From contig JAHBYK010000011.1 in the NCBI GenBank assembly GCA_019635965.1, positions 1-49,116 of the forward strand: a stretch of DNA of 49,116 nucleotides, read 5' to 3'. How positions within the stretch are numbered: position 1 is the stretch's first letter; every line of letters begins with the position of its first letter. This document shows positions 5,885 through 15,070 of the stretch, in pieces. The position numbers and the translations under genes are program-made. This stretch comes from Parvibaculum sp. GTDB lineage: Bacteria; Pseudomonadota; Alphaproteobacteria; Parvibaculales; Parvibaculaceae. The notes under the pieces were generated by a model, which saw only the letters and a list, made by a program, of their open reading frames with translations, did no database searches and was not told where the DNA came from.

Positions 5885-7306
5885 ATGACGACCGAACCGC
5901 AAGCCTCGATCCGACAGAAGCTCGCCATTTACCTGGCGCAGCTGCCGCCGCCGGCTGTCATCAAGCTTGCCTCCGGCCTCGAGCGCGAAAAGCTGCGCGG
6001 CACGACCGGCCTTCCCTATGAATTGATCCTCTCGGGCCTGCGGCCTCTGCTCGCGCGCTTTCAGGGCGAACGGCCGGGCATGCCCGATGCGCTTCGCCAG
6101 TTCTGCTATCCATTCGAAGATTTGCTGGTCGATGGCGAAGATGACGGCCGCTGTCAGGGCGCCATTCCACGCAGCACCATGATGCGCGTCTGGGACTGGC
6201 TTGGCGAGGAATTGCTGCCCGATGCGCTGCCCGACCTGAAACAGCGCATCGCCGATCATACCCTGAAGAACGACCGGCCGGCGCTCGAAGCGGCGGTTGC
6301 CGTGCTGCACGCCTCGGCGGGCAAGGCCATCCTTGCCGCGATTGACGAAGCCCGGAGCAACCCGGACCGGCGCAAGCAGCTCGAGAAGCGCATCGGTGGC
6401 GATGGCGGTCTTGAGGATGCGAGAGAAATCGGCGCCATTCTGTCCATCGCACCTTCAATGCTGAAAATGCAGGCGGCACTGCCCAAGCCGATCCTGAATT
6501 TCGATGAAGAAATGGTGACGGCGCTCAAGACCATCTACGACGAGACCCACGAATATGCGCCGAACGAGGCAATCTATCTGCCCTTCGCCGTGATGCGCCG
6601 TCTCGCCGAGCCCTCGCAGATCCTGCGCTTCGTGCGCAAGGTGGCCCACCAGCGCAACGATATGATGATCAGCCGGTGCGAGCTGGCCGTATTCGGCGAG
6701 GTTCTCCTTGCCGAAATGGAAGATATTGCACGCCGTGTCGATACCCAGCGCCCCGGCCATGCCGATCTCGACGCCATGCTGCTCGACATCCGCCGTTTCG
6801 CGCATCTCTCGAAGGGCGTCACAGCGGAGATCGACCTGCGGCGGAATGGCGAATGGGGGCAGCGCCTGCTGGCGGCGCGCGGCCGGGTTTCGGCCGCGAT
6901 CTCGCAGGAGATGTCGCGCTTCGAGACCGAGCTTATCCGCGCCTTGCCCTTCCACCAGATCGGGCAGTTTGGCCGCGGCGGTCCCATGAAGCCCGATCTC
7001 GCAAAGGCGCCGGACCGCACGCGCGTTGAGCGTATGAAGAATTGCCTGCGCTTCGTGAACGGGCTTTCGACAATTTGCGAGTCCGTCGGTGTGCAGAGCC
7101 ACAGCCGCAGCATTCGCCAGCAGATCGAGACCTATCTGGCAGCCTATGAAGACAGGCTCCTCGAGGAGCTGCGTGCCGCGAAGGGCGCCGCGCGCAACAA
7201 TGCGGAAGAATTCGTCGGCGTTGCGGCGGATTTCCGGGAGGCGCTTGGCGAGGTGAAGCAGGCAGAAGTGCTTCGCCGCCGGGGCCAGGTCGCCGCGCGC
7301 GGCTGA
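5885..7306 (+). CDS. Conserved hypothetical protein, 473 aa
   Basis: I do not recognise a domain. The ATG at 5885 is chosen because CCGGAG lies five bases upstream; a GTG 14 codons earlier has no ribosome binding site. The protein has no signal peptide or TM segment and is probably cytoplasmic and mostly alpha-helical. Notable segments are LRPLLARFQGERPGMPDALR, the charged HTLKNDRPALEAAVAVLHAS, ILRFVRKVAHQRNDMMI, the RRF-containing LLDIRRFAHLSKGVTAEIDL, and a helical C terminus rich in Arg and Ala. Codon use is like its neighbours, so a recent transfer is unlikely. It is divergent from cspA. The following PLP-enzyme gene is convergent, with a six-base gap. Confidence 0.85.
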   Translation: MTTEPQASIRQKLAIYLAQLPPPAVIKLASGLEREKLRGTTGLPYELILSGLRPLLARFQGERPGMPDALRQFCYPFEDLLVDGEDDGRCQGAIPRSTMMRVWDWLGEELLPDALPDLKQRIADHTLKNDRPALEAAVAVLHASAGKAILAAIDEARSNPDRRKQLEKRIGGDGGLEDAREIGAILSIAPSMLKMQAALPKPILNFDEEMVTALKTIYDETHEYAPNEAIYLPFAVMRRLAEPSQILRFVRKVAHQRNDMMISRCELAVFGEVLLAEMEDIARRVDTQRPGHADLDAMLLDIRRFAHLSKGVTAEIDLRRNGEWGQRLLAARGRVSAAISQEMSRFETELIRALPFHQIGQFGRGGPMKPDLAKAPDRTRVERMKNCLRFVNGLSTICESVGVQSHSRSIRQQIETYLAAYEDRLLEELRAAKGAARNNAEEFVGVAADFREALGEVKQAEVLRRRGQVAARG

Positions 7307-7312
7307 GGCGCG

Positions 7313-8338
7313 TCACGAGACGGCAAATTCCTCTTCATAAGCGAAAAGACCGGGCATTCCGCCGGTATGCAGGAACACCGCCGCTTCGCGCAGCGAATGG
7401 GCGCCCGCAAGCAACTGGGCAATGAAACCCGCCATTCCCTTGCCGGTATAGACCGGATCGAGCAGCACACCTTCGGTCCGCGCGATCAGTTCAACCGCGC
7501 GGCGCATGGCTTCCGTCGGCATGCCGTAACGCTCGCCGAGATGATGGTTGTCGAGAATGACGGCGCCGGGCGCTGGTGCGGGCGCGTCGATCAAAGCGGC
7601 CGTCTTGCAGGCCAGAGCATGAATGCCGTCTGCCATTGCGCCGCTATCGGTGCGATAGACATTCACCGCCTGAATCTCCGGCCCGCGTCCGAGATGACAT
7701 GCGCCGGCAATGAGCCCGGCCTGCGTCCCGCCACTCGACGAGGCGTGAACGAGCACGGCATCGGCTATGCCCGCGCCGTCGAGCTGGGCGGCAAGTTCGA
7801 GATAGGCATTGGCATAACCGAGCGATCCAACCGCGCTCGACCCGCCCACGGGCACGAAATAGGGGTTGCGTCCGGCGGCCCGGAGCTCATCCATCACCGC
7901 GGCAAAGACCGCGCCCGCATCCGCATCCGCCGGCATGATCCGCACCTCGGCACCAAGCACGGCATCGAGCAGCAGATTGCCGGACCGCCGGTAGGCGTGG
8001 CCCCGATAGGGCACGGTGTCGAAAAGAACGAGTACGGAGGAAAGCCCCGCCGCAGCCGCAGCCGCTGCGGTCTGGCGCGCATGGTTCGACTGAACGGCAC
8101 CGGTCGTCACCACCGTATCGGCGCCACCGGCCAGTGCCTCGCCGATCAGGAATTCGAGCTTGCGTGTCTTGTTGCCGCCGCCGGCAAGGCCCGTGCAGTC
8201 ATCGCGCTTGATGAACAGGCGGGGGAGAGTTTGCCCCGTCTCGCGCGACAGCGCCTCGCGCAACCGCTTCATCTCGACGAGCGGCGTCGGCAGATGAGCG
8301 AGAGTAAGACGCGGGAAATTGCCAAATGGATCGGGCAT
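7313..8338 (-). CDS. PLP-dependent D-cysteine desulfhydrase / ACC deaminase family enzyme
   Basis: A 341-residue fold-type II PLP enzyme. The cofactor lysine is K57 in GGGNKTRKLEFL. The substrate-contact segment TTGAVQSNHARQTAAAAAAA and the phosphate-binding loop HASSSGGTQAGLI are both present. The family includes D-cysteine desulfhydrase (DcyD), 1-aminocyclopropane-1-carboxylate deaminase and L-cysteate sulfo-lyase (CuyA). Residues alone do not let me choose with confidence; the length and the ending LHTGGMPGLFAYEEEF fit DcyD/CuyA best. The start lies three bases from the stop of the upstream CoA transferase on the same strand, so the two form an operon. Sulfonate or D-amino-acid metabolism is possible but not shown. 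Confidence 0.88.
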   Translation of the reverse strand: MPDPFGNFPRLTLAHLPTPLVEMKRLREALSRETGQTLPRLFIKRDDCTGLAGGGNKTRKLEFLIGEALAGGADTVVTTGAVQSNHARQTAAAAAAAGLSSVLVLFDTVPYRGHAYRRSGNLLLDAVLGAEVRIMPADADAGAVFAAVMDELRAAGRNPYFVPVGGSSAVGSLGYANAYLELAAQLDGAGIADAVLVHASSSGGTQAGLIAGACHLGRGPEIQAVNVYRTDSGAMADGIHALACKTAALIDAPAPAPGAVILDNHHLGERYGMPTEAMRRAVELIARTEGVLLDPVYTGKGMAGFIAQLLAGAHSLREAAVFLHTGGMPGLFAYEEEFAVS

Positions 8339-8341
8339 GGA

Positions 8342-9565
8342 TCAGATGATCCCTTCTTCGCGGAATGCCGCGATTTCGGCGGCCGAATATCCCAGCTCGC
8401 CGAGAATGGACTCCGTGTGCTCGCCAAGCACTGGCGCACGCTCGCGCAGGGTGCCGGGCGAACGCGAGAGGCGCAGCGGCGTCTCCATGATCGGCGCGGG
8501 GCCGGGGAGTCCCGGAAAATCGACGGGCTTCAGATAATTCATCGCCTTGATGTGCGGGTCGTCGAGCGCCTGCTGCGGTGAATAGACGGGCCCCGCCGGA
8601 ATGCGCGCCTTTTCGAGTTCGGCGAGCGCCTCCTCGCTCGTCCGCTCCGCCGCCCAGCGCGCCGTGCGCTCGGAGAGAATCTCGCCATGATCGCCGCGCG
8701 AGAGATCATCCTTGAAGCGCGGATCGGTGAGCCAGTGATCCTCGCCCATGAGTTTGGCCCAACGCTTGAATAGCGGCATACCGATCACCTGCACCAGTAT
8801 CCAGCCATCCTTGGTGCGGACAATGTCGGCTGGCCCCGCATAGGGCGAGCGATTGCCGATCGCGACGCGGTTCGTCTGGCGAAGCTGCTGTTCGATGAGA
8901 TGGAAATTGAAATAGGCGAGTGCCGTGGAAAGGAGGGACCCTTCGACGACCTGGCCCTTGCCGGACCGCGCCCTCTCCATCAGCGCAGCCATCGTGCCGA
9001 AGGCGGAAAGGGAGGCCGTTCCGAAATCGACCCAGGGCGCATAGCTTTTGACCGGCTCGTCCGGGTGGCCGGTCAGATAGGCCGCGCCGACCATGGACTG
9101 CGCCACGCCGTCAAATCCCGTGCGCTCGCTGTAGGGTCCGCCATGTCCGAAGGCGGAAACGGTGGTGAGGATGATGTCGGGCTTTGCTGCGGCAAGGCTT
9201 TCATAGTCGAGGCCCATGGCCTTCAGCGTCGAGGGCGGCAGGTTGGCGACGACGACATCTGCGGTTGCAACGAGACGGCGCACGATCTTGCGGCCGGTCT
9301 CCGTCATCGGATCGAGCGTCAGCCCGCGCTTGTTGCGGTTCATCTGAAGGAACATCGCGCCTTCGCCGCCCTCGCCGGCGGCCGCGCCCGGAACGATGGG
9401 CTGCACGAAACGGTCTTCGCTGCCCTCGCGCTTTTCGATGCGGATCACATCGGCACCCATGTCGCCCAGCAGCGCCGCGCAATAGGGCCCGGCGATATAG
9501 CGCCCGAAATCGAGCACGCGAATACCCGCCAGAATGCCCTTGGTGGTGCCACCCTGTTCCGTCAT
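8342..9565 (-). CDS. CaiB/BaiF family (class III) CoA transferase
   Basis: A 407-residue protein from the ATG at 9565, chosen because GGGGAGA lies upstream; a longer frame begins at 9676 but has no RBS. It opens with LAGIRVLDFGRYIAGPYCA, then LLGDMGADVIRIEK and NRNKRGLTLD, all typical of family III CoA transferases. The catalytic aspartate is probably D180 in YAPWVDFGTASLSAFGTMAA. GRNSPY-type (GNRSPYAGPADIV) and the C-terminal IPAGPVYSPQQALDDPH motifs follow. It moves CoA between carboxylic acids in the cytoplasm; the substrate pair is unknown. It heads an operon with the PLP enzyme. Confidence 0.92.
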   Translation of the reverse strand: MTEQGGTTKGILAGIRVLDFGRYIAGPYCAALLGDMGADVIRIEKREGSEDRFVQPIVPGAAAGEGGEGAMFLQMNRNKRGLTLDPMTETGRKIVRRLVATADVVVANLPPSTLKAMGLDYESLAAAKPDIILTTVSAFGHGGPYSERTGFDGVAQSMVGAAYLTGHPDEPVKSYAPWVDFGTASLSAFGTMAALMERARSGKGQVVEGSLLSTALAYFNFHLIEQQLRQTNRVAIGNRSPYAGPADIVRTKDGWILVQVIGMPLFKRWAKLMGEDHWLTDPRFKDDLSRGDHGEILSERTARWAAERTSEEALAELEKARIPAGPVYSPQQALDDPHIKAMNYLKPVDFPGLPGPAPIMETPLRLSRSPGTLRERAPVLGEHTESILGELGYSAAEIAAFREEGII

Positions 9566-9660
9566 GTCTTCAGTCTCCCCGGCAAGATTTCCTGTCTCTT
9601 TTTGGTACATCGGACAGGTCAGCAAACGATAAGGGCTGTCCCGGCCCCGAGAAAGCCTGC

Positions 9661-9677
9661 AATGCAAGTTTTGCATT
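9661..9677. promoter_or_regulatory. Candidate operator between CoA transferase and histidine kinase
   Basis: AATGCAA (9661-9667) and TTGCATT (9671-9677) form perfect 7-base arms around GTT. The dyad lies 96 bases upstream of the CoA-transferase start on one side and 75 bases upstream of the preferred kinase start on the other. It is AT-rich against a GC-rich background and could be an operator for either divergent gene. No regulator gene lies next to it. Confidence 0.4.
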
Positions 9678-9751
9678 TTATTTAGGCTTGCCCCCTAGTC
9701 TTGGCGCCCGTGGGGAATGGGAGAAGCGCGGAGGCGCAGTTCGGAGGCCGG

Positions 9752-11617
9752 GTGAGGGGATCGCAAGACGCGGTCGGGGCATTGCTGCATCAAACGCCGC
9801 AACCGCCCTCAGAGACGCATGCATATCGTTGGACCGGAGAGTTTGCCGATGCGCAGCTCGAGGACAGCTATATCCGCGCGAGCTGGGACGAGGTTCGCTC
9901 GCGGCTCAATGCCGTTCTGATTGCGGTTTACATTTTCGTGGCCTGGGCGGCCTTCGATTTCATGGCTCTGGGCGTGAGCTGGGCTTTTGCCGGCTTGCTG
10001 CTCGGCCGCCTCGGTTCGCTCGCCGCCATTCTGCTTGCGCTCAAGGTATTCAGGACCGCCGACCAGCAGCGCGGCTTCATGCTGGCAGCTTTCGCCACGC
10101 AGCTTTGCGTTGTCATTGTATCGCCGGTCTCGCTCTATCTCGGTGACGTGAATTTTGCCGCGGCACTGCTCAGCATCGTCGTCATTCTCTTTGCCTTCTA
10201 TATTGGCGTGCCGACGCGGCTTGCTGCGAATGTCGTTCTGTCGTCCGTTCTGTGCCTGGGCTTCGTCATCATCGCGCCCGCGCTGACACGGATCGACACT
10301 TTCACGCTGATCCAGATCTGCCTTCTCTTCGCGGTCGTCAATGCGATCGGCGTCGAGATGGTGCGTGCCGCCAACCGGCTACGGCGCGATGGCTTCCTGA
10401 CCCTGATCCACCAGCAGGAACTCTATGACAGGCTGAAACAGGAAGTGGAAAGCCGGCAGGAAGCAGAAGCCAATGTGCGCAACACGGAAGAGAGCTTCCA
10501 GAGCATCTTCCACGCCGCACCGACGCCCATCGCCCTGATCGAACCTGCCAACTACCGCGTCATGCAAGCCAATTCGGCGGCCCTCAAGCTGTTCGGCCTG
10601 TCAGAAGAGGACCGGAGGGGTTTCGACGTGCGCTCCCTGTTCGACGATGCGGATCTTCCTGCGCGCATGGAGGACGTTATCGCCAGCAGCCGCATGGGCG
10701 AGCCTGTCGAGTTCCGCATGAAGCGGAAGGACGGTATCGGCATCCACGTCCTTGTGTCGGCGGCAGGTGTTCATTTCCAGGGGCGCCGCGCCCTGCTGAT
10801 TGGCTTGCAGGACATAACGGCGAAGCGCAAGGAAGCCGAGGCGCTACGCGATGCACGCGACCAGGCGACCGCCGCAAGCCGCTCGAAATCTGAATTCCTC
10901 GCAAATATGAGCCATGAGCTTCGCACGCCGCTCAATGCGATCATCGGATTCTCGGAGGCGCTCGAGCGCGAGCTTTTCGGGCCCATCGGCAGCCCGCGCT
11001 ACCGCGAATATGCCGAGGATATTCATGACAGCGGCGTGCATCTGCTGAGTCTCATCAATGACATTCTGGACCTGTCGAAAATCGAGGCGGGGCATTTCAA
11101 ACTTCATGAGGACGATACCGACCTCAATCACATCATCGGCGCAGCCACACGCATCGTGCGTCACCGCGCACAGCAGGCGAATATCGCCATCGAATTGTCG
11201 CTGCCCGAACCGCCGATCGCGCTGGTCGCGGACGAACGCGCGTTGAAACAGGTTCTCATCAATCTCGTTTCGAATGCGGTGAAGTTCAGCCCGGATGGAA
11301 GTCTGGTCCGGATCGAAGCCCATGTCAGGCCGGATTGCCTGCGCATCTCGGTGATTGATGAAGGTGCCGGCATGGCGCCCGAAGACATCCCCCGTGCCCT
11401 GACCCCGTTCACGCAGCTCGACGGCTCACTTTCACGCGCTCACGAAGGCACGGGCCTCGGCCTGCCGCTCGCAAAGCACCTGGCGGAGCTTCACGGCGGT
11501 ACGCTTCGGATCGAAAGCCAGGTCGGGGCGGGAACGGCCGTTCACGTCGATCTGCCGCTTGATCGGATCATAGGATCGGATACGGACGGCACGGGCGAAG
11601 AGCGCGCCGCGCTCTAG
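9752..11617 (+). CDS. Six-TM PAS sensor histidine kinase, PdhS-like core
   Basis: 621 residues from the GTG at 9752 (GGAGG about five bases upstream); a TTG at 9701 would add 17 residues but has no RBS. About six hydrophobic segments occupy residues 55-205. A short coiled coil follows, then a PAS domain at about 245-360 (SFQSIFHAAPTPIALIEPAN). The H box has H388 in FLANMSHELRTPLNAIIGFS. The next segment, FGPIGSPRYREYAEDIHDSG, matches the dimerisation helix of PleC/DivJ/PdhS kinases. N box NLVSNAVKFS, G1 DEGAGM and G2 GTGLGLPLAK are all present. It is an orphan, as no response regulator is adjacent. The cognate partner could be DivK- or PleD-like, but that is inference. Confidence 0.9.
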   Translation: MRGSQDAVGALLHQTPQPPSETHAYRWTGEFADAQLEDSYIRASWDEVRSRLNAVLIAVYIFVAWAAFDFMALGVSWAFAGLLLGRLGSLAAILLALKVFRTADQQRGFMLAAFATQLCVVIVSPVSLYLGDVNFAAALLSIVVILFAFYIGVPTRLAANVVLSSVLCLGFVIIAPALTRIDTFTLIQICLLFAVVNAIGVEMVRAANRLRRDGFLTLIHQQELYDRLKQEVESRQEAEANVRNTEESFQSIFHAAPTPIALIEPANYRVMQANSAALKLFGLSEEDRRGFDVRSLFDDADLPARMEDVIASSRMGEPVEFRMKRKDGIGIHVLVSAAGVHFQGRRALLIGLQDITAKRKEAEALRDARDQATAASRSKSEFLANMSHELRTPLNAIIGFSEALERELFGPIGSPRYREYAEDIHDSGVHLLSLINDILDLSKIEAGHFKLHEDDTDLNHIIGAATRIVRHRAQQANIAIELSLPEPPIALVADERALKQVLINLVSNAVKFSPDGSLVRIEAHVRPDCLRISVIDEGAGMAPEDIPRALTPFTQLDGSLSRAHEGTGLGLPLAKHLAELHGGTLRIESQVGAGTAVHVDLPLDRIIGSDTDGTGEERAAL

Positions 11618-11620
11618 CCC

Positions 11621-13780
11621 CTACCTCTCGCCCGGACGATAACTCTCCTTCACATGCGGCTCGAGTTCTTCCTGCGTGAAGCGGACGGGTTTCGTCTTCA
11701 TGCCGGCAAAAAGAGGTGACTGATCGGCATAATGCGGCGACGACGCATCGAGCGTTGCCGAGCCGAAGGGGTGGATGCTTTCCGAGCGCAGATTTCCGGC
11801 GCGGTCCCATTCGACGAACATGATGAGCGTATCGCCACCGCGCGCCGTCAATGTGCCGTCTTGATCGGGAAATCCGTAGATCGCGCGAACGATGTCCGGG
11901 CCGCCATCGACCGGCATATCGACCTCGCCGCGCCGGAAGCGGTTGACCTCGCCCCATTCGGGATCGAGACGGCCGAACGTCATTTTCAGTTGCGAGATCG
12001 TTTCCTTGAACTGGTCCGCAAGGACGGGTGGCGTCTCGCGCCGGATTTCTGCGCTGATGACAGGTTCGGCGGTGCGCACGGCGAGCGCGGCGCCGCGATT
12101 GGCCACATCCGTGCGGCGATCCCAGTTGCGAAGAATATCCTGCGCTCCTGCGACGTCCGCATCGCCTTCCGGGTTCAGTGCGAGAAGTTCCGTGATGATT
12201 TCCGCCATGCGCGAATTCTCGCTATAGGCGAGGTCGTATTTATAGGCGTGAAAGGCATCGCGCGTGATCGAACGGTCCGCGCCATAGGTTTCCTCGATCC
12301 GCATGGCGCGGTTCGTCATGTCTGTCTGTATGCCCATGCGGATGGGAAAATCCGCAGGTTTGAGATTGTCGTTCGCGGCCGTCGCGCGGAACGGTGTGTT
12401 GTTCGCGTTGAAGACAAAGCCGGAATTCGGGTTGTAGAGTTTCGGCACCAGATCGAAAGGCACATAGCTCTTCCAGATCAGCGATGAATCATCCCCCGGC
12501 AGAACCTCCGCCCAGTCCGGCCCCTCCGGCCTGTCCGGAAATTGTGCGTTGTAGACATAGGCAATATTGCCCTGCTTGTCGGCATAGACGTAGTTGATGC
12601 TGGGCAGGGCCTGCATTTTCATCGCCTCGATCCATTCGGCGAGATTGCGCGCCTTGTCGAGAGCGAAATATTGCTCGACCTGACGGAACTCGCCGAGTCC
12701 GGCAAAGCGCAAGGCAAAGGCGCCGTTCGGTGTGCGCAGGACCGGACCATGCTCGGAGCGCAATACTTCGCGTTCCACCGTCCACCAGAACGGACCCCAG
12801 AGATCGACACGGATGGTGGCGATACTCTTGTCGAAGTCCCGCCATTCGCCGTCGAGCATGTACTGGTTGTCGTTGTCGGGATTGAGCGTGAGACGGTAGA
12901 TATCGACGAGATCGGGCTCGTTCACCGTATTGGCCCAGCCCAGATGGGCATTGTGGCCATGCAGCATGAAGGGTGAGCCGGGAAAGAAGCCGCCCGCCAC
13001 ATGCCAGCCTTCGTCGCTGTGCAGCACCGCCTCATACCAGGCAACAGGGCCGGTAAAGGGCTGATGCGAATTCACGAGCAGCCGTGTCGCCCCGTCGGCG
13101 GAACGCGCTGGACTCACCGCGACGGCATTTGAACCGACATGGAGTGCCCGCGCCGCAGGCAGAAAGGCGTCGACGCCTTCCTTCGACAGGCCTTCGCTCT
13201 TTCCGATGCGTCCCTCGAATACGGCGATCAGCGTCTTGTCGAGCCCATAGAAGAAGGGCGCCTTGAACATGAAGCCCGCGGCGATGTCCTTGCCGGTGAC
13301 GGGCAGCGTGCCGGCAATCACCTTGCCGGGATGAAGGGCGGCATAATAGTTCACGCCGTCGGCATAGGCCTCGATCACCGCACGCACTTCGGGCGTGAGA
13401 CCGCTCTCGTAATTGGCTTCGATCGTCTGCCAGATACCCATGAGATTGACGAGATAGTCGCTGACCGCCGCGCGCTCTCCCTTGACGGCGGCAAGCTGGC
13501 CGCGCGTTGCAATCAGCACGTCCTGAATGGTCGCAAAGTCGTCCTCCGAATGGGCATAGCCAATGCCGAAGGCGACATCGGCATCGCGCCGGCCATAGAC
13601 ATGCGGCACACCCCATTCGTCGCGCTTTATGGTGACGTCAAAATCGGCCGCGCGGGCGATGAGCGGCGCCGGATCGGCGGCGGGCGGCGCTTCGATCGCC
13701 CCGCGGGCAAGGATGATGGCAACGACAGCCATGGCGATGGCGACAAGGCCGAAAAGGCCGGTTTTGGCGATGCGAAGCAC
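11621..13780 (-). CDS. Penicillin acylase family Ntn hydrolase
   Basis: 719 residues. An N-terminal hydrophobic helix (about 7-27) serves as signal or anchor. The alpha-chain region has IKRDEWGVPHVYGRRDADVA and FGIGYAHSEDDF. The autoprocessing site is probably G216-S217 in ALHVGSNAVAVSP, which would make S217 the N-terminal nucleophile of the beta chain. NSHQPF and WANTVNEPDLVDIY contain the expected oxyanion and catalytic Asn positions. The family includes penicillin G acylases, cephalosporin acylases and acyl-homoserine-lactone acylases (PvdQ/QuiP). The protein would act in the periplasm. The substrate cannot be told from the sequence; AHL or other N-acyl amide cleavage is plausible. It is convergent with the kinase before it (three bases between stops) and divergent from ccmI. 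Confidence 0.93.
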   Translation of the reverse strand: MLRIAKTGLFGLVAIAMAVVAIILARGAIEAPPAADPAPLIARAADFDVTIKRDEWGVPHVYGRRDADVAFGIGYAHSEDDFATIQDVLIATRGQLAAVKGERAAVSDYLVNLMGIWQTIEANYESGLTPEVRAVIEAYADGVNYYAALHPGKVIAGTLPVTGKDIAAGFMFKAPFFYGLDKTLIAVFEGRIGKSEGLSKEGVDAFLPAARALHVGSNAVAVSPARSADGATRLLVNSHQPFTGPVAWYEAVLHSDEGWHVAGGFFPGSPFMLHGHNAHLGWANTVNEPDLVDIYRLTLNPDNDNQYMLDGEWRDFDKSIATIRVDLWGPFWWTVEREVLRSEHGPVLRTPNGAFALRFAGLGEFRQVEQYFALDKARNLAEWIEAMKMQALPSINYVYADKQGNIAYVYNAQFPDRPEGPDWAEVLPGDDSSLIWKSYVPFDLVPKLYNPNSGFVFNANNTPFRATAANDNLKPADFPIRMGIQTDMTNRAMRIEETYGADRSITRDAFHAYKYDLAYSENSRMAEIITELLALNPEGDADVAGAQDILRNWDRRTDVANRGAALAVRTAEPVISAEIRRETPPVLADQFKETISQLKMTFGRLDPEWGEVNRFRRGEVDMPVDGGPDIVRAIYGFPDQDGTLTARGGDTLIMFVEWDRAGNLRSESIHPFGSATLDASSPHYADQSPLFAGMKTKPVRFTQEELEPHVKESYRPGER

Positions 13781-13933
13781 GCGGCGATCCTCATTCCGTT
13801 TGCGCGAAGCCTAGCGGCAGTTCCCGCGCCGTCAATCGGGCCGCGCCTCTGCCTGCGTCCCTGCGCCGCTTTTCGGGGAGGAGCTTACCCTCTATACAGG
13901 GAGCCAATTGAAACCCGGCGACAGGCGAATTCC

Positions 13934-15037
13934 TTGCTGCTTTCCGCGAACGACATTGGGCTCTTCCTCGCCTTTGCGGGGCTGACGGGGATTGTTCTCT
14001 GGCTGCTGCTACGGCCGCTTCGCGCGGATGCCGCTGCAGCGCCGCAGGATGTGGGTGAAAGCGAAGTCGCCATTTACCGCGACCAGCTTGCCGAAATCGC
14101 CCGCGATCTTGAACGCGGCACGATCGGCGAGGCGGAGGCCGAGGCGGCCCGCGTCGAAGTCTCGCGCCGCCTCATCGCGGCGGGCGAGGCGCAGGCCGAG
14201 GCCGCGCGCGTTCCGCAGGGCAAGGGCGATCCGCGCCTTCGCCGTGCCGTTGCCGTTGCGCTGGCGCTCGCTCTGCCGATGCTGACGCTCTTCATCTATC
14301 TCGGCGAGGGTACTCCCGGTCTCGAAGGACAGCCGATCGAGGAACGGCTGGCAAAACCCGCCGACGAATTGCCCGCCGAAGCCCTGATCGTCCGTATCGA
14401 ACGCCGCCTGAAGGACAATCCGGACGATGTGGCGGGCTGGGAGACGATTGCGCCGGCCTATGTGATGCTCGGCCGCTACGACGAGGCGGTGCGCGCCTGG
14501 ACGCGGGCAATGATCGCGGGCGGCGTGACCGCGGAGCGGCTGGCCGCGCGCGGCGAGGCACGGGTGCTGGCGAATGACGGCACGGTCGGCCCCGGCGCCA
14601 AGGCTGATCTCGAAAAGGCGGTGGAACTCGACCCGAAGGAACCTCGCGCGCAATTCCTGCTCGGACTGGCCGAACTGGATGCCGGCGAGCGCGAGGCGGG
14701 GCTCAATCGCTGGAAGGCGCTTCTGGCCGGTGCCCCTGCCGACGCGGCCTGGGCCCCGGCCGTTCGTGCCCGGATCGCCGCCATTGAAAGCGGGCCTGCG
14801 ATTGCCGCCGAAAACGAACCGATGATCCGGGGCATGGTCGAGAGGCTGGCCAGCAGGCTGCAAGACAATCCGGACGACCTCGAAGGCTGGCTTCGCCTGA
14901 TCCATTCCTACAATGTGCTTCAGGACCGCGAAAAGGCGCTTGCTGCGCTGGAAACGGCCCGGAAAACTTTCGCGGGCGATCCCGAGGCGCTCGCCCGTCT
15001 CGACAACTTATCCCCGGGGGGAGCCGCGCCGCGCTAG
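13934..15037 (+). CDS. ccmI: Cytochrome c maturation protein CcmI (CycH)
   Basis: A 367-residue protein. The TTG at 13934 gives the N-terminal TM helix (NDIGLFLAFAGLTGIVLWLL) in the right place; the frame is open much further upstream, but that part is antisense to the acylase gene and has no ATG or GTG after 13781. The order is TM1, a helical segment with IYRDQLAEIARDLERG and the Glu/Ala-rich EAEAEAARVEVSRRL, TM2 (RRAVAVALALALPMLTLFIY), then periplasmic TPR-like repeats with two LxDNPDDxxGW motifs (near 160 and 313). CcmI presents apocytochrome c to the haem ligation complex with CcmF and CcmH. The C-terminal TPR part is shorter than in some relatives. It heads the ccm operon. Confidence 0.9.
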   Translation: MLLSANDIGLFLAFAGLTGIVLWLLLRPLRADAAAAPQDVGESEVAIYRDQLAEIARDLERGTIGEAEAEAARVEVSRRLIAAGEAQAEAARVPQGKGDPRLRRAVAVALALALPMLTLFIYLGEGTPGLEGQPIEERLAKPADELPAEALIVRIERRLKDNPDDVAGWETIAPAYVMLGRYDEAVRAWTRAMIAGGVTAERLAARGEARVLANDGTVGPGAKADLEKAVELDPKEPRAQFLLGLAELDAGEREAGLNRWKALLAGAPADAAWAPAVRARIAAIESGPAIAAENEPMIRGMVERLASRLQDNPDDLEGWLRLIHSYNVLQDREKALAALETARKTFAGDPEALARLDNLSPGGAAPR

Positions 15038-15070
15038 TATGAGCCCGACTCGTGAGGAGGGCAGGGCGAG

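Noticed and set aside
13139..13933. Long upstream extension of ccmI
   Set aside because: It is antisense to the penicillin-acylase gene and has no credible start; CcmI homology begins near 13934.
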